DNA from: Methylocystis parvus OBBP
Lineage (GTDB): Bacteria > Pseudomonadota > Alphaproteobacteria > Rhizobiales > Beijerinckiaceae
Assembly (NCBI RefSeq): GCF_027571405.1
Contig: NZ_CP092968.1
Location: forward strand, 2,294,001 to 2,358,000
Direction of reading: 5' to 3'
DNA: 64,000 bases
Below are positions 53,119 to 62,008 of this stretch, in pieces (the first letter of the stretch is position 1; every line of letters begins with the position of its first letter). The notes below the pieces were generated by a model. The model saw nothing but the letters and a program-made list of their open reading frames with translations, did no database searches and was not told the origin of the DNA. The position numbers were made by a program, and so were the translations under genes.

Positions 53119-53141
53119 GGAAGGGCGATATACGCCCTTCC
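53119..53141 (+). terminator. Terminator-like hairpin after the PCu(A)C gene
   Basis: GGAAGGGCG at 53119-53127, a five-base loop and CGCCCTTCC at 53133-53141: a perfect 9-bp stem 16 bases after the stop. Only a weak T-rich run follows. Confidence 0.65.
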
Positions 53142-53284
53142 TCCGCTTCTTCGGTGGCGCTGCCGCCTCAAAAAGAACGACGCGCACGGAAGAACGCGCG
53201 TTTCGCATTCCAGCTTCTTCTGGGATCAGAGGTCCACGCTGACGAGAAGTCGCGAAAATTCGTTAATGACGTAGAGGAACTTGT

Positions 53285-54064
53285 TCATCCTCTTATTACC
53301 ACAGTCGAGAACACATAGCCCGCAGAACGCACGGTCTGGATAAGTTGTGGAACTTTGGGATCTGCCTCGAGCTTTTTGCGTAGTCGGCTAATTAAAATGT
53401 CTATGCTGCGTTCAAAGGGCCCTGATATCGGGCCGTGCATCATGTCGATAAGCTGGGTTCGCGTCAAAACACAATGTGGATTCTCGCAAAATATCTGCAA
53501 AAGATCTTTTTCGGCTTCGGTTAACAGCACTTTTGATCCACAGGGCATGAGCGCCTCACGTCTGAAGACATCGAGACGCCAACCCGCGAACCGATAGCAC
53601 CGGAGTCTCTCAGCGACTTCTACTCCTCCCGACCGAAACACCCGCCGCAAGACAGAGCAAATGCGTGCGAGAAATTCGCCGATTGAAAGGTTTTGTGACG
53701 TAGTCGTCCGCGCCCATTTCGAGGCCGATAATCTTATCAACGTCCTCCGATTGGGCGGTATGATTACGATGGGCAAGCGGCCTTTGTCTTCATTTCGGAG
53801 CCGCCGACAAATTGACAGGCCGTTTTCGCCAGGTAGGTTGAGATCAAGGATGAGAAGGTCAAATTCCCGCGCAGCGAGCTGCGAGTCCATAGCGACGCCA
53901 TTGTCAACGACGGTGACTGCGAATTGGTTCATCTCCAGATATCGTACAGGACAATCAAAAGGAGCGGATGTCGACGATAGCGACCACGCCAAGATCGCAA
54001 GCTCGGCAGGACGCGCCGGCTCAAGCCAATTGATAGCAATTTCAGAGTGTGGCATGCTCCGCAT
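53285..54064 (-). pseudogene. OmpR-family response regulator with compensating frameshifts
   Basis: The frame is open over 259 codons, but parts of the receiver are out of phase. Normal segments are YLEMNQFAVTVVDNG, FDLLILDLNLPGENGLSICR (phosphoacceptor Asp) and the C-terminal winged helix (LTEAEKDLLQIFCENPHCVL, RSIDILISRLRKKLE). Between about 53760 and 53688 the right sequence lies in another frame: [20 protein letters not shown] followed by VTKPFNR, with the conserved Lys. The first receiver strand (VVAIVD) is also in another frame near 53985. Two small indels restore the frame, but the receiver is scrambled. No sensor kinase is adjacent. Confidence 0.75.
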
Positions 54065-54154
54065 ATGTTCATCCGCAGCGAAATTTCCTACGCCATTATG
54101 CTCTCCGTTCTCGTTGCGGCGTTGGTAATCGGCCTGTGGCTAGCTTCCGGCTAA
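54065..54154 (+). CDS. 29-aa single-helix membrane peptide
   Basis: ATG 54065 to TAA 54152-54154. The sequence MFIRSEISYAIMLSVLVAAL continues through VIGLWLASG, a single clean hydrophobic helix. It starts just inside the 5' end of the divergent response-regulator remnant. No ribosome site stands out. Possible stress-type membrane peptide. Confidence 0.4.
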   Translation: MFIRSEISYAIMLSVLVAALVIGLWLASG

Positions 54155-54600
54155 GCGATCACCTGCCGCCCGTCGCTGAGAGGGCCTGCGATCGTCAAAA
54201 CGAATGCGCCCCGCATCTGGCGTCGGGGCGTTTTGCTTGCATGGCGCGCCACATCCTCGTCCTATGCTGCGACGAATTCGGCTTGAACGTCTTCGGGCCA
54301 GGCGCGAATGGCCGTGCGGCAATGAAGGGCCGTCAACCCTTGACTCAAAAATGAAACGCCACGCCCGCCGCCGCCAGCGTATGGAAACGTTCGTAGGCGG
54401 CGAGCGCAACCTCCTTGAAAGTCGCGTCGTCAGGGACAGAGAGAAGCGCCTTCGTCTCTCTCGCGATCGGGCGCCAGCCAAGGGCGTCTAGATTAGGCCG
54501 CGTTTCTGCGATGTTCACAGATTGGACGTCAAAGTTCAATCGCTTAAAAGGGACGGATCGGGACAAGGCTGCGCAAAGAGGATGACGGCGAGCACGGGTT

Positions 54601-54960
54601 ATGACAGACGACGAAGTCTCGGCCGACGAAGAAGACGGCGCCCCGAAAAAAGGCCGGTGGCCCACGCCTCGCGACAAAAAGGATCACAGCGCCGCGCTGC
54701 GCGCCGAAATCGCAACCATGCTGCGAGACTCGGGCAATGCTTGGACAACGGCTCAAGACATTGTGGCCGCCTTGAATAGCCAGGCGCGTTGCCTGCTCCC
54801 CGGCGGGGGCGCAATCAGCGAGTTCCACGTGCGTCGACAGACCCGCAACTATTCGAGCCTGTTTGAACGACAGGGTTGTCGGGTCCGACTTCGGGAAGCC
54901 CCTCGAGGCGAGGCGGAACCCGCTGCGGCTGGGAACCAGAACCCTGAATTCGAGGAGTGA
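54601..54960 (+). CDS. 119-aa hypothetical protein, possible winged-helix
   Basis: Acidic start (MTDDEVSADEEDG), then Lys/Arg/Pro-rich linker, then a helical segment (HSAALRAEIATMLRDSGNAW and TTAQDIVAALNSQ) resembling the beginning of a winged-helix fold with ISEFHVRRQTRNY as a candidate recognition part. No family is recognised. Codon use matches the local + strand genes. Alone on its strand. Confidence 0.5.
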   Translation: MTDDEVSADEEDGAPKKGRWPTPRDKKDHSAALRAEIATMLRDSGNAWTTAQDIVAALNSQARCLLPGGGAISEFHVRRQTRNYSSLFERQGCRVRLREAPRGEAEPAAAGNQNPEFEE

Positions 54961-55294
54961 GGACCGAGGCTTAGCTAAGAAGCCCGGGTTTCTGCATCGT
55001 GAGACGCGCGGCGCGGGCGTCAGATTCAAGAAACGGGCTGGAAACAGCAAAACGTCGTGGAGCGAGTAAATTTGGACGCCTCAAAGAACATTGTCTTCAG
55101 ACAGGGAGGGCGGCAGGTTCCGGGTCGTCCTCTATCGTCCAGGGACCTGCCTTCAGATTCGCGCGTGCGCAACTGCGAAAGAGGGCGCGGCAATCAGTTC
55201 CCGCCAAGAGCCCACGCTTGGCTTTAATCGCCACGCCAGAGCGCTATCGCCTCGTTGTTCAACCCAAATTCTGTCGCCGGCAGCGGGAACATCT
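54961..55294. other. Gap without a clear gene
   Basis: Short open frames only. No RNA hairpin of note. Confidence 0.3.
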
Positions 55295-55531
55295 TCAGAA
55301 TGCCTCGTGCTGAATCGCAGAGGCTGCGACCGCTTCAGACTGAAGCCGATCCCTCACTTCCTGAAATGATAAAATTAGCCGCTGTTGATGGTCCATGATC
55401 CACATATGGGCGGCGTCCAATTGCAATCTACTCCGCGCGGCTTCGAGCGCCGCTTCGATTGTCCAGAATTCGCGGTCCACCGTGAAAGGCTTGCCGTCTG
55501 AGACTTTTCGGCCTTGCAGATAAAAGCACAT
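55295..55531 (-). CDS. 78-aa hypothetical protein
   Basis: Reads MCFYLQGRKVSDGKPFTVDR, then a helix (FWTIEAALEAARSRLQLDA) and MWIMDHQQRLILSFQEVRD. The compact alpha/beta pattern and good codon use suggest a real small protein. No family is recognised. AGAGAGGCC lies before the ATG. It is in the same direction as the hemerythrin gene, about 125 bp beyond its stop and past a hairpin. Confidence 0.55.
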   Translation of the reverse strand: MCFYLQGRKVSDGKPFTVDREFWTIEAALEAARSRLQLDAAHMWIMDHQQRLILSFQEVRDRLQSEAVAASAIQHEAF

Positions 55532-55605
55532 ATTTGGCCTCTCTGCTTTTTTTAATCGAGGTTTTGTCCTGCCTGAATTGATTCATGATCTGCGCATCGA
55601 ATGAC

Positions 55606-55636
55606 GCATTCGCCCGCAGGGAGCGCGGGCAAATGC
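55606..55636 (-). terminator. Hairpin downstream of the bacteriohemerythrin gene
   Basis: On the minus strand GCATTTGCCCG and CGGGCGAATGC (one internal mismatch) form an 11-bp stem about 22 bases after the stop. No long T-run follows. Confidence 0.5.
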
Positions 55637-55657
55637 ATGCATGTCCTCAAGCGCCGA

Positions 55658-56065
55658 TCATACGACTCCTTTCTCATTCAGGAACGGACCGTAGAGTTTA
55701 TCGATAGTGGGAATGTGATTCTTCAACCAGCCAACAACGAAATTTGCTGTTTCGCCCGTGACCTCCGCTTCGCCAGCGTGAAATTTCTTTTGCAAATCGA
55801 GACAAGTGGCGACGAGCTTATCGTGCTCGGCTTTATGGGCTGCAAACGCAGGATATTCGAATTTTGCGAAATTTGCTTCCTCTGCCGCGAAGTGCTTTGC
55901 GACATAGTCTATCAGAGCATCCAGCTGTTTCCCGATCGACGTGCGATCGCCAACGCCGACGGCGTCACCGAGTTTGTTGACTAACCGGAAGATCTCTTGG
56001 TGCTCTTGGTCATGGGCGCTTACGTTTGTCCCGAACTGCTCCTTATCCCATGTCATCAGCGACAT
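55658..56065 (-). CDS. Bacteriohemerythrin
   Basis: 135 aa from ATG 56065, preceded by GGAGGAAG at normal distance; starts farther up are rejected. Diiron ligands in hemerythrin order: His in VSAHDQEHQEIF (about 20), His in VAKHFAAEE with following Glu (about 57-61), His in FAAHKAEHDKL (about 76 and 80), and the C-terminal HIPTIDKLYG (about 118-122). It reversibly binds oxygen in the cytoplasm. In methanotrophs a bacteriohemerythrin is known to feed O2 to particulate methane monooxygenase. It follows a 36-aa membrane peptide gene and an FNR-type box. Confidence 0.92.
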   Translation of the reverse strand: MSLMTWDKEQFGTNVSAHDQEHQEIFRLVNKLGDAVGVGDRTSIGKQLDALIDYVAKHFAAEEANFAKFEYPAFAAHKAEHDKLVATCLDLQKKFHAGEAEVTGETANFVVGWLKNHIPTIDKLYGPFLNEKGVV

Positions 56066-56166
56066 CGCGTCTTCCTCCATAATTCGCTTAATCGGAGCAA
56101 CAAAAGGCGAATTCGTCGCCCTGCGCCGGCGTCTGCGCACACGCGGACTCCGGGCTCCCTCTCGGG

Positions 56167-56277
56167 TTAGCCGATAAGGCCGGTAATGTTGTGGAGAACG
56201 AGGATGAATCCGGCGGCTACCGCGCCGACGACGGCGAGAGCTCGCAACAGTTCTTTGGCGCTATGGGCGGTCTGCAT
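56167..56277 (-). CDS. 36-aa membrane peptide ahead of bacteriohemerythrin
   Basis: ATG 56277 follows AGGAGGAAGGCAC, one of the strongest ribosome sites in the window. The peptide MQTAHSAKELLRALAVVGAV continues AAGFILVLHNITGLIG: an amphipathic start and one helix with a His near its end. It lies about 100 bp before the hemerythrin start in the same direction and behind the FNR-type box. It could be a subunit of a respiratory complex or a membrane tether for the O2 carrier. Function unknown. Confidence 0.65.
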   Translation of the reverse strand: MQTAHSAKELLRALAVVGAVAAGFILVLHNITGLIG

Positions 56278-56386
56278 GTGCCTTCCTCCTGCGGACCCTT
56301 TGGCGGGCCTTGGCGGAGAAAGCCTATGACGGACAGATAAGCATCTCAACAATTAACCCATGCGACAAATATACGCATAATAAATA

Positions 56387-56400
56387 TTGATTGAAATCAA
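56387..56400. promoter_or_regulatory. Perfect FNR/FixK-type box
   Basis: TTGAT-TGAA-ATCAA matches the FNR/ANR/FixK consensus TTGAT-N4-ATCAA without mismatch. It lies 110 bp before the 36-aa peptide gene on the minus strand, so the peptide-hemerythrin operon is probably induced at low oxygen. Confidence 0.75.
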
Positions 56401-56540
56401 TACATGCGCCATCTGCTAAATAATCTCATTATTATCTGCAGAAGGATGCATCTAAACTTAGATAGAACAATTCTAATACTGACTATCAAGGTCGGGATCG
56501 CGCAACATTCAAACCACAAGCGCCGGCGCCGCGACGTATG

Positions 56541-56985
56541 TCACGTCGTTGTCGCCAGTTTCGGCGTGCATCCCGACGGAATGGCTGGAAGACGAGGATC
56601 AAGCGTTTGCGCTCGGAAAGAGCGGCGATCGTCAGCCTCGCTCGCAACTTTTGAGAAAAAAAAGCTCACAACGCTCTTGGAACATCTCGAACATGAGCCG
56701 GGCGACGTGGTTTGCGTCCCTTCGCGCGTTCGAGGAACCGCGCAGCGCCGGACCCACGATCGAACCGTCCTCGGCGTCGACGACGAGGGTCGGATGCAGA
56801 TAGAGTCCGCCGCCGCCCTCGGATTTGACGACGGTCGTGTCCTGAATCGCCAGGATCGCGCGTCCTGCGCAACGCGCCGGGAAAGCAGAAAAGCCCCCCT
56901 TTTTTCCAGTCGTGCGTCGCCAAAGCGACCCAGCGTCGTCCGTCCATCCAATTCCTTCAAAAGAAATCAGACGCCCAAGCCCCAC
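56541..56985 (-). pseudogene. Remnant of an IS4/Tn5-type transposase
   Basis: The minus frame from 56985 contains RAILAIQDTTVVKSEGGGGL and YLHPTLVVDAEDGSIVGP, the first-Asp block of IS4/Tn5-type DDE transposases. N-terminal DNA-binding and C-terminal parts are missing and the reading frame shifts within the block (another frame carries the start region). No inverted repeats seen. Confidence 0.65.
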
Positions 56986-57089
56986 ACAACCAAGATATGT
57001 GAATGTGGTAGATCCTGAACGGGGAGAGAAGCTAGATTATATCATGAGCGCGCCGGATGCGGATCGAGCGCGACATCGGATGAGACGAC

Positions 57090-57965
57090 ATGCGGAAGAT
57101 CTTCAGCAGGGACATCGTGGCCGCGCGCAGGGCGGCGCTCGTCGCGGCCGTCGCCGGGCTCGGAGCCCGGGGCGTGCGGCCGAAGCTCGCCGCCGTGACC
57201 TGCTCGGCGGACCCCGCGGCGCTGAGCTATGTCGCAGTCAAGCGCAAGCACGCCGAAGAGGTCGGCGCGGGCTTCGAGGCGGTCGACCTCTCCCACGCCG
57301 GATCGTTCCTGCGCGTCGAGGCCGAGATGATGGCGCTCTGCGCCCGGCCCGACATCCACGGCGTCATTCTCGTCATGTCGTCGAAGCCCGAGCTCGACGA
57401 GACCGATCTCGCCAATCTCGTTCCGGCGAACAAGGACGCGGACGGCCTCTCCGCGAGCAATCTCGGCGCGCTGCTGCAGAGCGGGCCCCACCAGCGCTTC
57501 ATCCTGCCGGCGACGCCGCAGGCCTGCATGGCGCTCGCGGAGTCGCAGACCCCGCTCAAGGGCAAAAAGGCCGTGGTGATCGGTCGCGGGCGCACCGTCG
57601 GCAAGCCGCTCGCGAACATGCTGATCAACGCCGGCGCGACGGTCTCGGTCTGCCACTCGGCGACGCCCGACATTCCCGAGGTCTCGCGCGCGGCGGACGT
57701 GGTGTTCGTCGCGACCGGGCGCCCGCATTTCTTCGGGCGCGACTATTTCCGCGCGGGGCAAGTGGTCGTCGACGCGGGCATCGGCTTCATCGACGGCAAG
57801 GTCGCGGGCGACGTGGACGCGGCGGCGCTCGAGGACCTCGATCTCGCGCTGACGCCCGTACCGGGCGGCGTCGGTCCGCTGACCTCCGTGCTCATCCTGG
57901 AGAATCTGCTGACGCTGATCGAGCACGCCGCTCACGAGCGGGCGCGGCGCGCGGCCTTGGTCTGA
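57090..57965 (+). CDS. folD: Divergent FolD-type methylene-THF dehydrogenase/cyclohydrolase
   Basis: 291 aa. Family features: SYVAVKRKHAEEVG with the catalytic Tyr and Lys near 46-54, NKDADGLSASNLG near 110-122, IGRGRTVGKPLANML (dinucleotide loop) near 165-180, and PVPGGVGPLT near 256-265. The substrate-loop motif VQLPLP is replaced by VILVMSSKP, which is unusual and may change activity or substrate. FolD interconverts methylene-, methenyl- and 10-formyl-THF in the cytoplasm. GC content is higher than in the neighbouring DNA and an IS remnant lies upstream, so transfer is possible. The start is uncertain because no strong ribosome site precedes it. Confidence 0.75.
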   Translation: MRKIFSRDIVAARRAALVAAVAGLGARGVRPKLAAVTCSADPAALSYVAVKRKHAEEVGAGFEAVDLSHAGSFLRVEAEMMALCARPDIHGVILVMSSKPELDETDLANLVPANKDADGLSASNLGALLQSGPHQRFILPATPQACMALAESQTPLKGKKAVVIGRGRTVGKPLANMLINAGATVSVCHSATPDIPEVSRAADVVFVATGRPHFFGRDYFRAGQVVVDAGIGFIDGKVAGDVDAAALEDLDLALTPVPGGVGPLTSVLILENLLTLIEHAAHERARRAALV

Positions 57966-58303
57966 GGGCCAGCGCGCTCAGAACCCGACCTCGCGCCGCG
58001 CTGCGCGATGGCGTCCGCTGACACAAGAACGGCGATCCGGATCGCAGTGGAAAAATCCCGAGCTTTGTGCAAGTTTTTGGCTATGAAACCGTCGCTTGCC
58101 CAATGAGTTACAACAGAGTTTTAGCCGGAACCGCCCGGCATACGGAAATTATACGGTGGAGAATGGAACAGCGTATTTCGACGCTTCATACGCTGGAGCG
58201 CAAAGAGCTCACGGTTGCGAGTGTTCGAGGCCTTGGCCGACGATCTCGACTTTGAATATCTGATCGCCGAGAAACTGGGCCTCATCGCGCGGAATTGAAT
58301 CGC

Positions 58304-59975
58304 CTATGCGCGGCCATTCAGGAAATAGGCTTCCATCAGCCCCTTGCCCTTCAACTCGAGGCCGCCTCGCGCCTTGCATAGATAGCGCCCGCGTAAGCGT
58401 TCATAGGTCGATCTGGAAATCTGAATCCGGCTCGGCAGGCTGTGCGACTCGAGCCGGCTCGCGACATTCACCGTATCGCCCCAAATGTCGTAAATAAACT
58501 TATGCGTGCCGATCACGCCTGCGACCACGTCGCCGGAGTTGACGCCGATTCTAATTTGGAGCGGCGTGGGCAAATCCTCATTGAGCCGGCTGAGCGTTTC
58601 GATCATCGCCATCGCCATGTCGGCGACCGCCTCGGCGTGATCCTCTCTCGTCCCCAAGAGCCCGCAGGCGGCCATATAGGCGTCGCCGATCGTCTTGATT
58701 TTCTCGACTCCGGCGTGCGCAGCTCATGGCTCATATTGGCGAGAAAGGCGCTTTTCGTCTTGCTGGCCTCCTCGGCCGCGACGCGAGCGACCAGCAATTC
58801 CTCATTGGCGCGCTGAAGCTCGCGCGTGCGCGCTTTGATCTTGTCCTCCATCGAACTGTAAAGCTCGCGTAGCTCGGCGGTCATCGACTGAATGGCGGCG
58901 AGAAGAAGCCCTGTTTCGTCGTGGCTCGCGATTTCGAATTTGGCGTCGAGATTTCCGCCCGCAACCTGCTCCGCGACGCGAACGGCGGTTTTGATCGGCT
59001 TGGTGATGGTGCGGGCGACCGCAAGCGCCAGGGCGACAATGGGCGGCATCATGAAAAGCAGCAGCGTGAGCGTCGCGCTGCGTTCGGTTCGGGTGAGGGC
59101 GAAGGCCTCCTCGGCGCGCTGTTGCACGACCATGCCCCAGCGAAAGGACGGAACATAGGTCCACGAGGCGACGACGGGATTGTGCTCGACATCGTCGAAC
59201 AAGCCCGAGCCATGAACGCCGGCGAGCGCCCGCGCCAACGCCGGATAAGCCCCGCCCGTCAGCGGCGCGTGAATGCTGAACGCCTTGGACGCATTGCGCC
59301 GCAACGGATTGATGATGACCATCTCATCCTGATTGAGATGAGCGGCGACGAGCACCTCTCCGGTTTCGCCAAGGCCGGCGTAATCATTAATGGCGCTGTA
59401 GAGCTCCCGATTGTCGAGCTGAAACACGACGACGGCGATGACGACGCCATCGTCGAGAATGGGCCCGGCGATGAAGGCGGCGGGGTCCTTCATGCCCGGA
59501 TAGATCTGAAAGGCCGAAATTTCGGCCTGTAGCAGCGTTCGCGCGCGATCGATCGCATCGGCGAGTTCTGTGCCGCCGCTCAAATTTTCTTTGAAGACGT
59601 CGGCGTCCGATTGGTTGAAAAGAATATCGCCGCCTGGCGAAAGCAGCGCGCAATCCACATAGTTGAATCGATCAGCGAGGCGACTGAGCGTCGGTCCGTT
59701 TTTTGCGGCGGCTTGCCGATAGGCGTCGGAGCCTTTGCCGCCGGCCTGTAGCGCCTGGGAAAATTCTCGCGCGGCCTCGCTGATCGAAGGCGTATGCATC
59801 AGCGCTTCGACGCTTCTGATTTTTTCAAGCGTCAGATTTTCGAGCTGTTCGACTTTCTTCTTGGCGACGACCTGGTGCGCCAGGCGAGCAATCCGCAAGA
59901 GACGATATTGATGACCAGAAACCAGAAGATGATCTTGGCGCCGATCGAGCTGCGCAGCAGGCTGAAGGGCTTCAC
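58304..59975 (-). pseudogene. Sensor protein pseudogene: periplasmic sensor, HAMP, kinase start joined to cyclase end
   Basis: The true start is GTG 59975, three bases after the upstream stop: KPFSLLRSSIGAKIIFWFLV gives a membrane helix. A frameshift near 59890 shifts to the frame with VVAKKKVEQLENLTLEKI, a Cache-like sensor, a second helix (LTLLLFMMPPIVALALAVA), HAMP and a coil ending AFLANMSHELRTP (histidine-kinase H box). Immediately after, a third frame begins with GVEKIKTIGDAYMAACGLLG and runs to the end of a class III nucleotide cyclase domain (IYDIWGDTVNVASRLES). The kinase core and the cyclase front half are gone. Non-functional. Confidence 0.85.
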
Positions 59976-59978
59976 GGA

Positions 59979-61262
59979 TCAATTCGCTTCTGTCGGATTC
60001 GCCCAGCGTCCGCCCCATCGGGTGTACATGGCGGTTAAAAATTCATTCCACTCCGCCTTGGTGCGCGACGGCGGATAGGGCGCCGGACGGATGGGCCGGT
60101 TCACTGTCCAAACCACTTCGATCTGGCCGTCGGATCTGATCTTGCCGACGGAGAAAGATCGCCAGCTGTGCTGGGTGTAGGGGTCGATCGAAACGAGGCC
60201 TTCGGGGGCGTCGAGCGTCTCCGTCAGCATGGTCCTGCGGACTCTTTCGACGTCTAGCGACTGCTCCTCCTGGACCGCCTTCGCCCAGAGTCTGACACTG
60301 AAATAGGAGGTCGCTATCACGTCGCTGGTGACGCGGTTGTCTCCGTATTTTTTGCGAAAATTCGTGATGAATCGTTCATTTTCGGGGGTTTTGATCGCCT
60401 CGAAATAATTCCAGGCGCTGTAATGGCCTTGAAGGCTGCTGATCGGCAGGCTGCGCAGCTCTTCCTCGCCGATGCTCACGGAGACCACGGGCAGCTTTTC
60501 GGCGGAAAGACCGGCGTCGGTCAGCGCCCGATAAAAGGCTTTGTTGGAATCGCCGACGACCGAACTCAGCACCACATCCGGCTGCGCCGCCTTTATTCCT
60601 TCGACCGCCTTGGCGACATTGGAGCTCCCGAAAAAGATATAATCTTCGCCGACAAGGTCCGCCCCGAGCGCCTTGATCGTATCTTTCATGATTTCATTGA
60701 TGCTGCGCGGCCAGACATAATCGGAGCCGATCAGGTAGAACCTTCTGCCCAGATGATCGAGGCTCCATTTGATGGCGGGAATGACCTGCTGATTCGGCGC
60801 CGCGCCCGTGTAAATAATGTTGGGAGACTGCTCAAGGCCCTCATAGGCCATCGGATAGACCATCAGTTGCTGATATCTCTCGATCACCGGCATGACGGTT
60901 TTCCGGCTCGCCGAGGTCCAGCATCCGAAAATGACCGAGACCTTTTCCTCGACAATCAGCCGCTCGGCCTCTTTCGCGAAGGTCGGCCAGTCGGATTTTC
61001 CGTCTGCGATGACCGGCTGTATTTTCCGGCCCAAAAGGCCACCTTTGGCGTTGCTCTCTTCGATCGCCAGCAGTTCCGCGTCGACCATGGAATTTTCGCT
61101 GATCGCCATGGGGCCGGAGCGCGAATGCAGAATCCCGACTTTTATGGGCGCGGCTTCTGTAAAGTGCGCAAAACCCCACCAGGACGCCCCGCCCAGAACG
61201 GCGAGCGCCGTGGCCACAGAAAAGATGACTCTTGGCGCGCCAAAGGAAGCCTTGGGGGCCAT
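59979..61262 (-). CDS. Periplasmic amide/urea-type substrate-binding protein (Peripla_BP_5 family)
   Basis: 427 aa. N-terminal helix (VIFSVATALAVLGGASWWGF) as signal or anchor, then the family start KVGILHSRSGPMAISENSM. UrtA/AmiC-type marks are VIFGCWTSASRKTVMPVIE near 110-128, NIIYTGAAPNQQVIPA and YLIGSDYVWPRS. No ABC permease or ATPase genes are adjacent. Instead a sensor gene starts three bases downstream, so it probably presents a small amide-like ligand to that sensor. With the sensor destroyed it may have no partner. Confidence 0.85.
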   Translation of the reverse strand: MAPKASFGAPRVIFSVATALAVLGGASWWGFAHFTEAAPIKVGILHSRSGPMAISENSMVDAELLAIEESNAKGGLLGRKIQPVIADGKSDWPTFAKEAERLIVEEKVSVIFGCWTSASRKTVMPVIERYQQLMVYPMAYEGLEQSPNIIYTGAAPNQQVIPAIKWSLDHLGRRFYLIGSDYVWPRSINEIMKDTIKALGADLVGEDYIFFGSSNVAKAVEGIKAAQPDVVLSSVVGDSNKAFYRALTDAGLSAEKLPVVSVSIGEEELRSLPISSLQGHYSAWNYFEAIKTPENERFITNFRKKYGDNRVTSDVIATSYFSVRLWAKAVQEEQSLDVERVRRTMLTETLDAPEGLVSIDPYTQHSWRSFSVGKIRSDGQIEVVWTVNRPIRPAPYPPSRTKAEWNEFLTAMYTRWGGRWANPTEAN

Positions 61263-61655
61263 GCAGATGTCCTGTTTATTGGAATGAATGCGCGGGCATG
61301 TTAGGCGATCGCGCGATTGCGGACCAGACGAGAGGCCAGTCGCGCATCGGAAATTTTTTAATCATCGTTAAAAAGCACAATCTTCGCCGGTTCCTTGCGC
61401 GAGAACTTTGTTCTGCAGGATTGGAGCGAAGCGGCTTCAACGTCGCCAGCGCCACGAATAACCGAGAATGGAAAACAGCTGCGGCCTAGGTGGTCCCGAA
61501 CATCATAGCGTCGAGTTTATTCCTGAGAACGGCGGGGGGGCTGGGGGTGAGGTTGAAGAAGCCGAGCCCGCCAGAGGCTTGAAGGGAAACGGCGCGGCGT
61601 TAGATGACAAGGCCAGGGCGCGATCAGCGCCTTTCCCTCCCAGGGGAGTGCGCCC

Positions 61656-61690
61656 AGCCCGGTCTTCAGAAGGCCGGGCTTTGCATTTTT
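61656..61690 (+). terminator. Rho-independent terminator-like hairpin, + strand
   Basis: AGCCCGG at 61656-61662 pairs with CCGGGCT at 61674-61680, followed by TTGCATTTTT. No clear + strand gene lies directly upstream, so the transcript it ends is unknown. It could also be an attenuator for the small genes after it. Confidence 0.55.
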
Positions 61691-61706
61691 GAAAGGCCCA
61701 AGGATC

Positions 61707-61835
61707 ATGGCGAACAAGCAGCAGCGCGGCAATCGCGAGGCGAAGAAGCCGAAGAAACTTAAGGTAAAGGCCACGGACCCGGCGACGAGTTTCGGAATCA
61801 TTGATCGCGCCCGCGAGTCGGCGGGCAAGAGATGA
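61707..61835 (+). CDS. 42-aa Lys/Arg-rich conserved small protein
   Basis: MANKQQRGNREAKKPKKLKV and a short acidic-neutral tail ending ESAGKR. The start M-x-x-x-Q-x-R-G-N-R-E-A-K-K-P-K-K recurs in small proteins of many Hyphomicrobiales, in my recollection, and has no known function. AAGGATC lies just before the ATG. The stop overlaps the next start (ATGA). Confidence 0.7.
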   Translation: MANKQQRGNREAKKPKKLKVKATDPATSFGIIDRARESAGKR

Positions 61836-62008
61836 TTGGCGACGAAATTCCGACCGGCGCCCCGGCTCTGGCCGCTGTTGGCGCCGTCATCGGGGCGGTG
61901 CTGGGATATCTCGCAAAGGGGTTCGATATCGCCGCTCCATTTGCGATTATCGGCGCGACCGCTGCCGGCCTGATCGGACAGCGCCTCGACAGGGCCGCGC
62001 GTTCGTAG
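61832..62008 (+). CDS. 58-aa small membrane protein
   Basis: Starts in the stop of the 42-aa gene. MIGDEIPTGAPALAAVGAVI continues through two short Gly/Ala-rich helices (GAVLGYLA and FAIIGATAAGLIGQRL), a glycine-zipper pattern. No family recognised. Coupled to the basic 42-aa protein. From 62009 to 62218 the next frame is open without a start (text such as FATGDNALYVVAAGLLMPIA) and may be a gene remnant. Confidence 0.6.
   Translation: MIGDEIPTGAPALAAVGAVIGAVLGYLAKGFDIAAPFAIIGATAAGLIGQRLDRAARS

Noticed and set aside
54345..54677. Minus-strand frame with a protein-like end (ALGWRPIARETKALLSVP)
   Set aside because: No start with ribosome site, and the 5' part overlaps the better supported + strand gene at 54601. 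It could be a small gene from a TTG near 54540.
57044..58021. ATG 57044 frame overlapping folD
   Set aside because: Arg-rich shadow in another phase of the FolD coding sequence.
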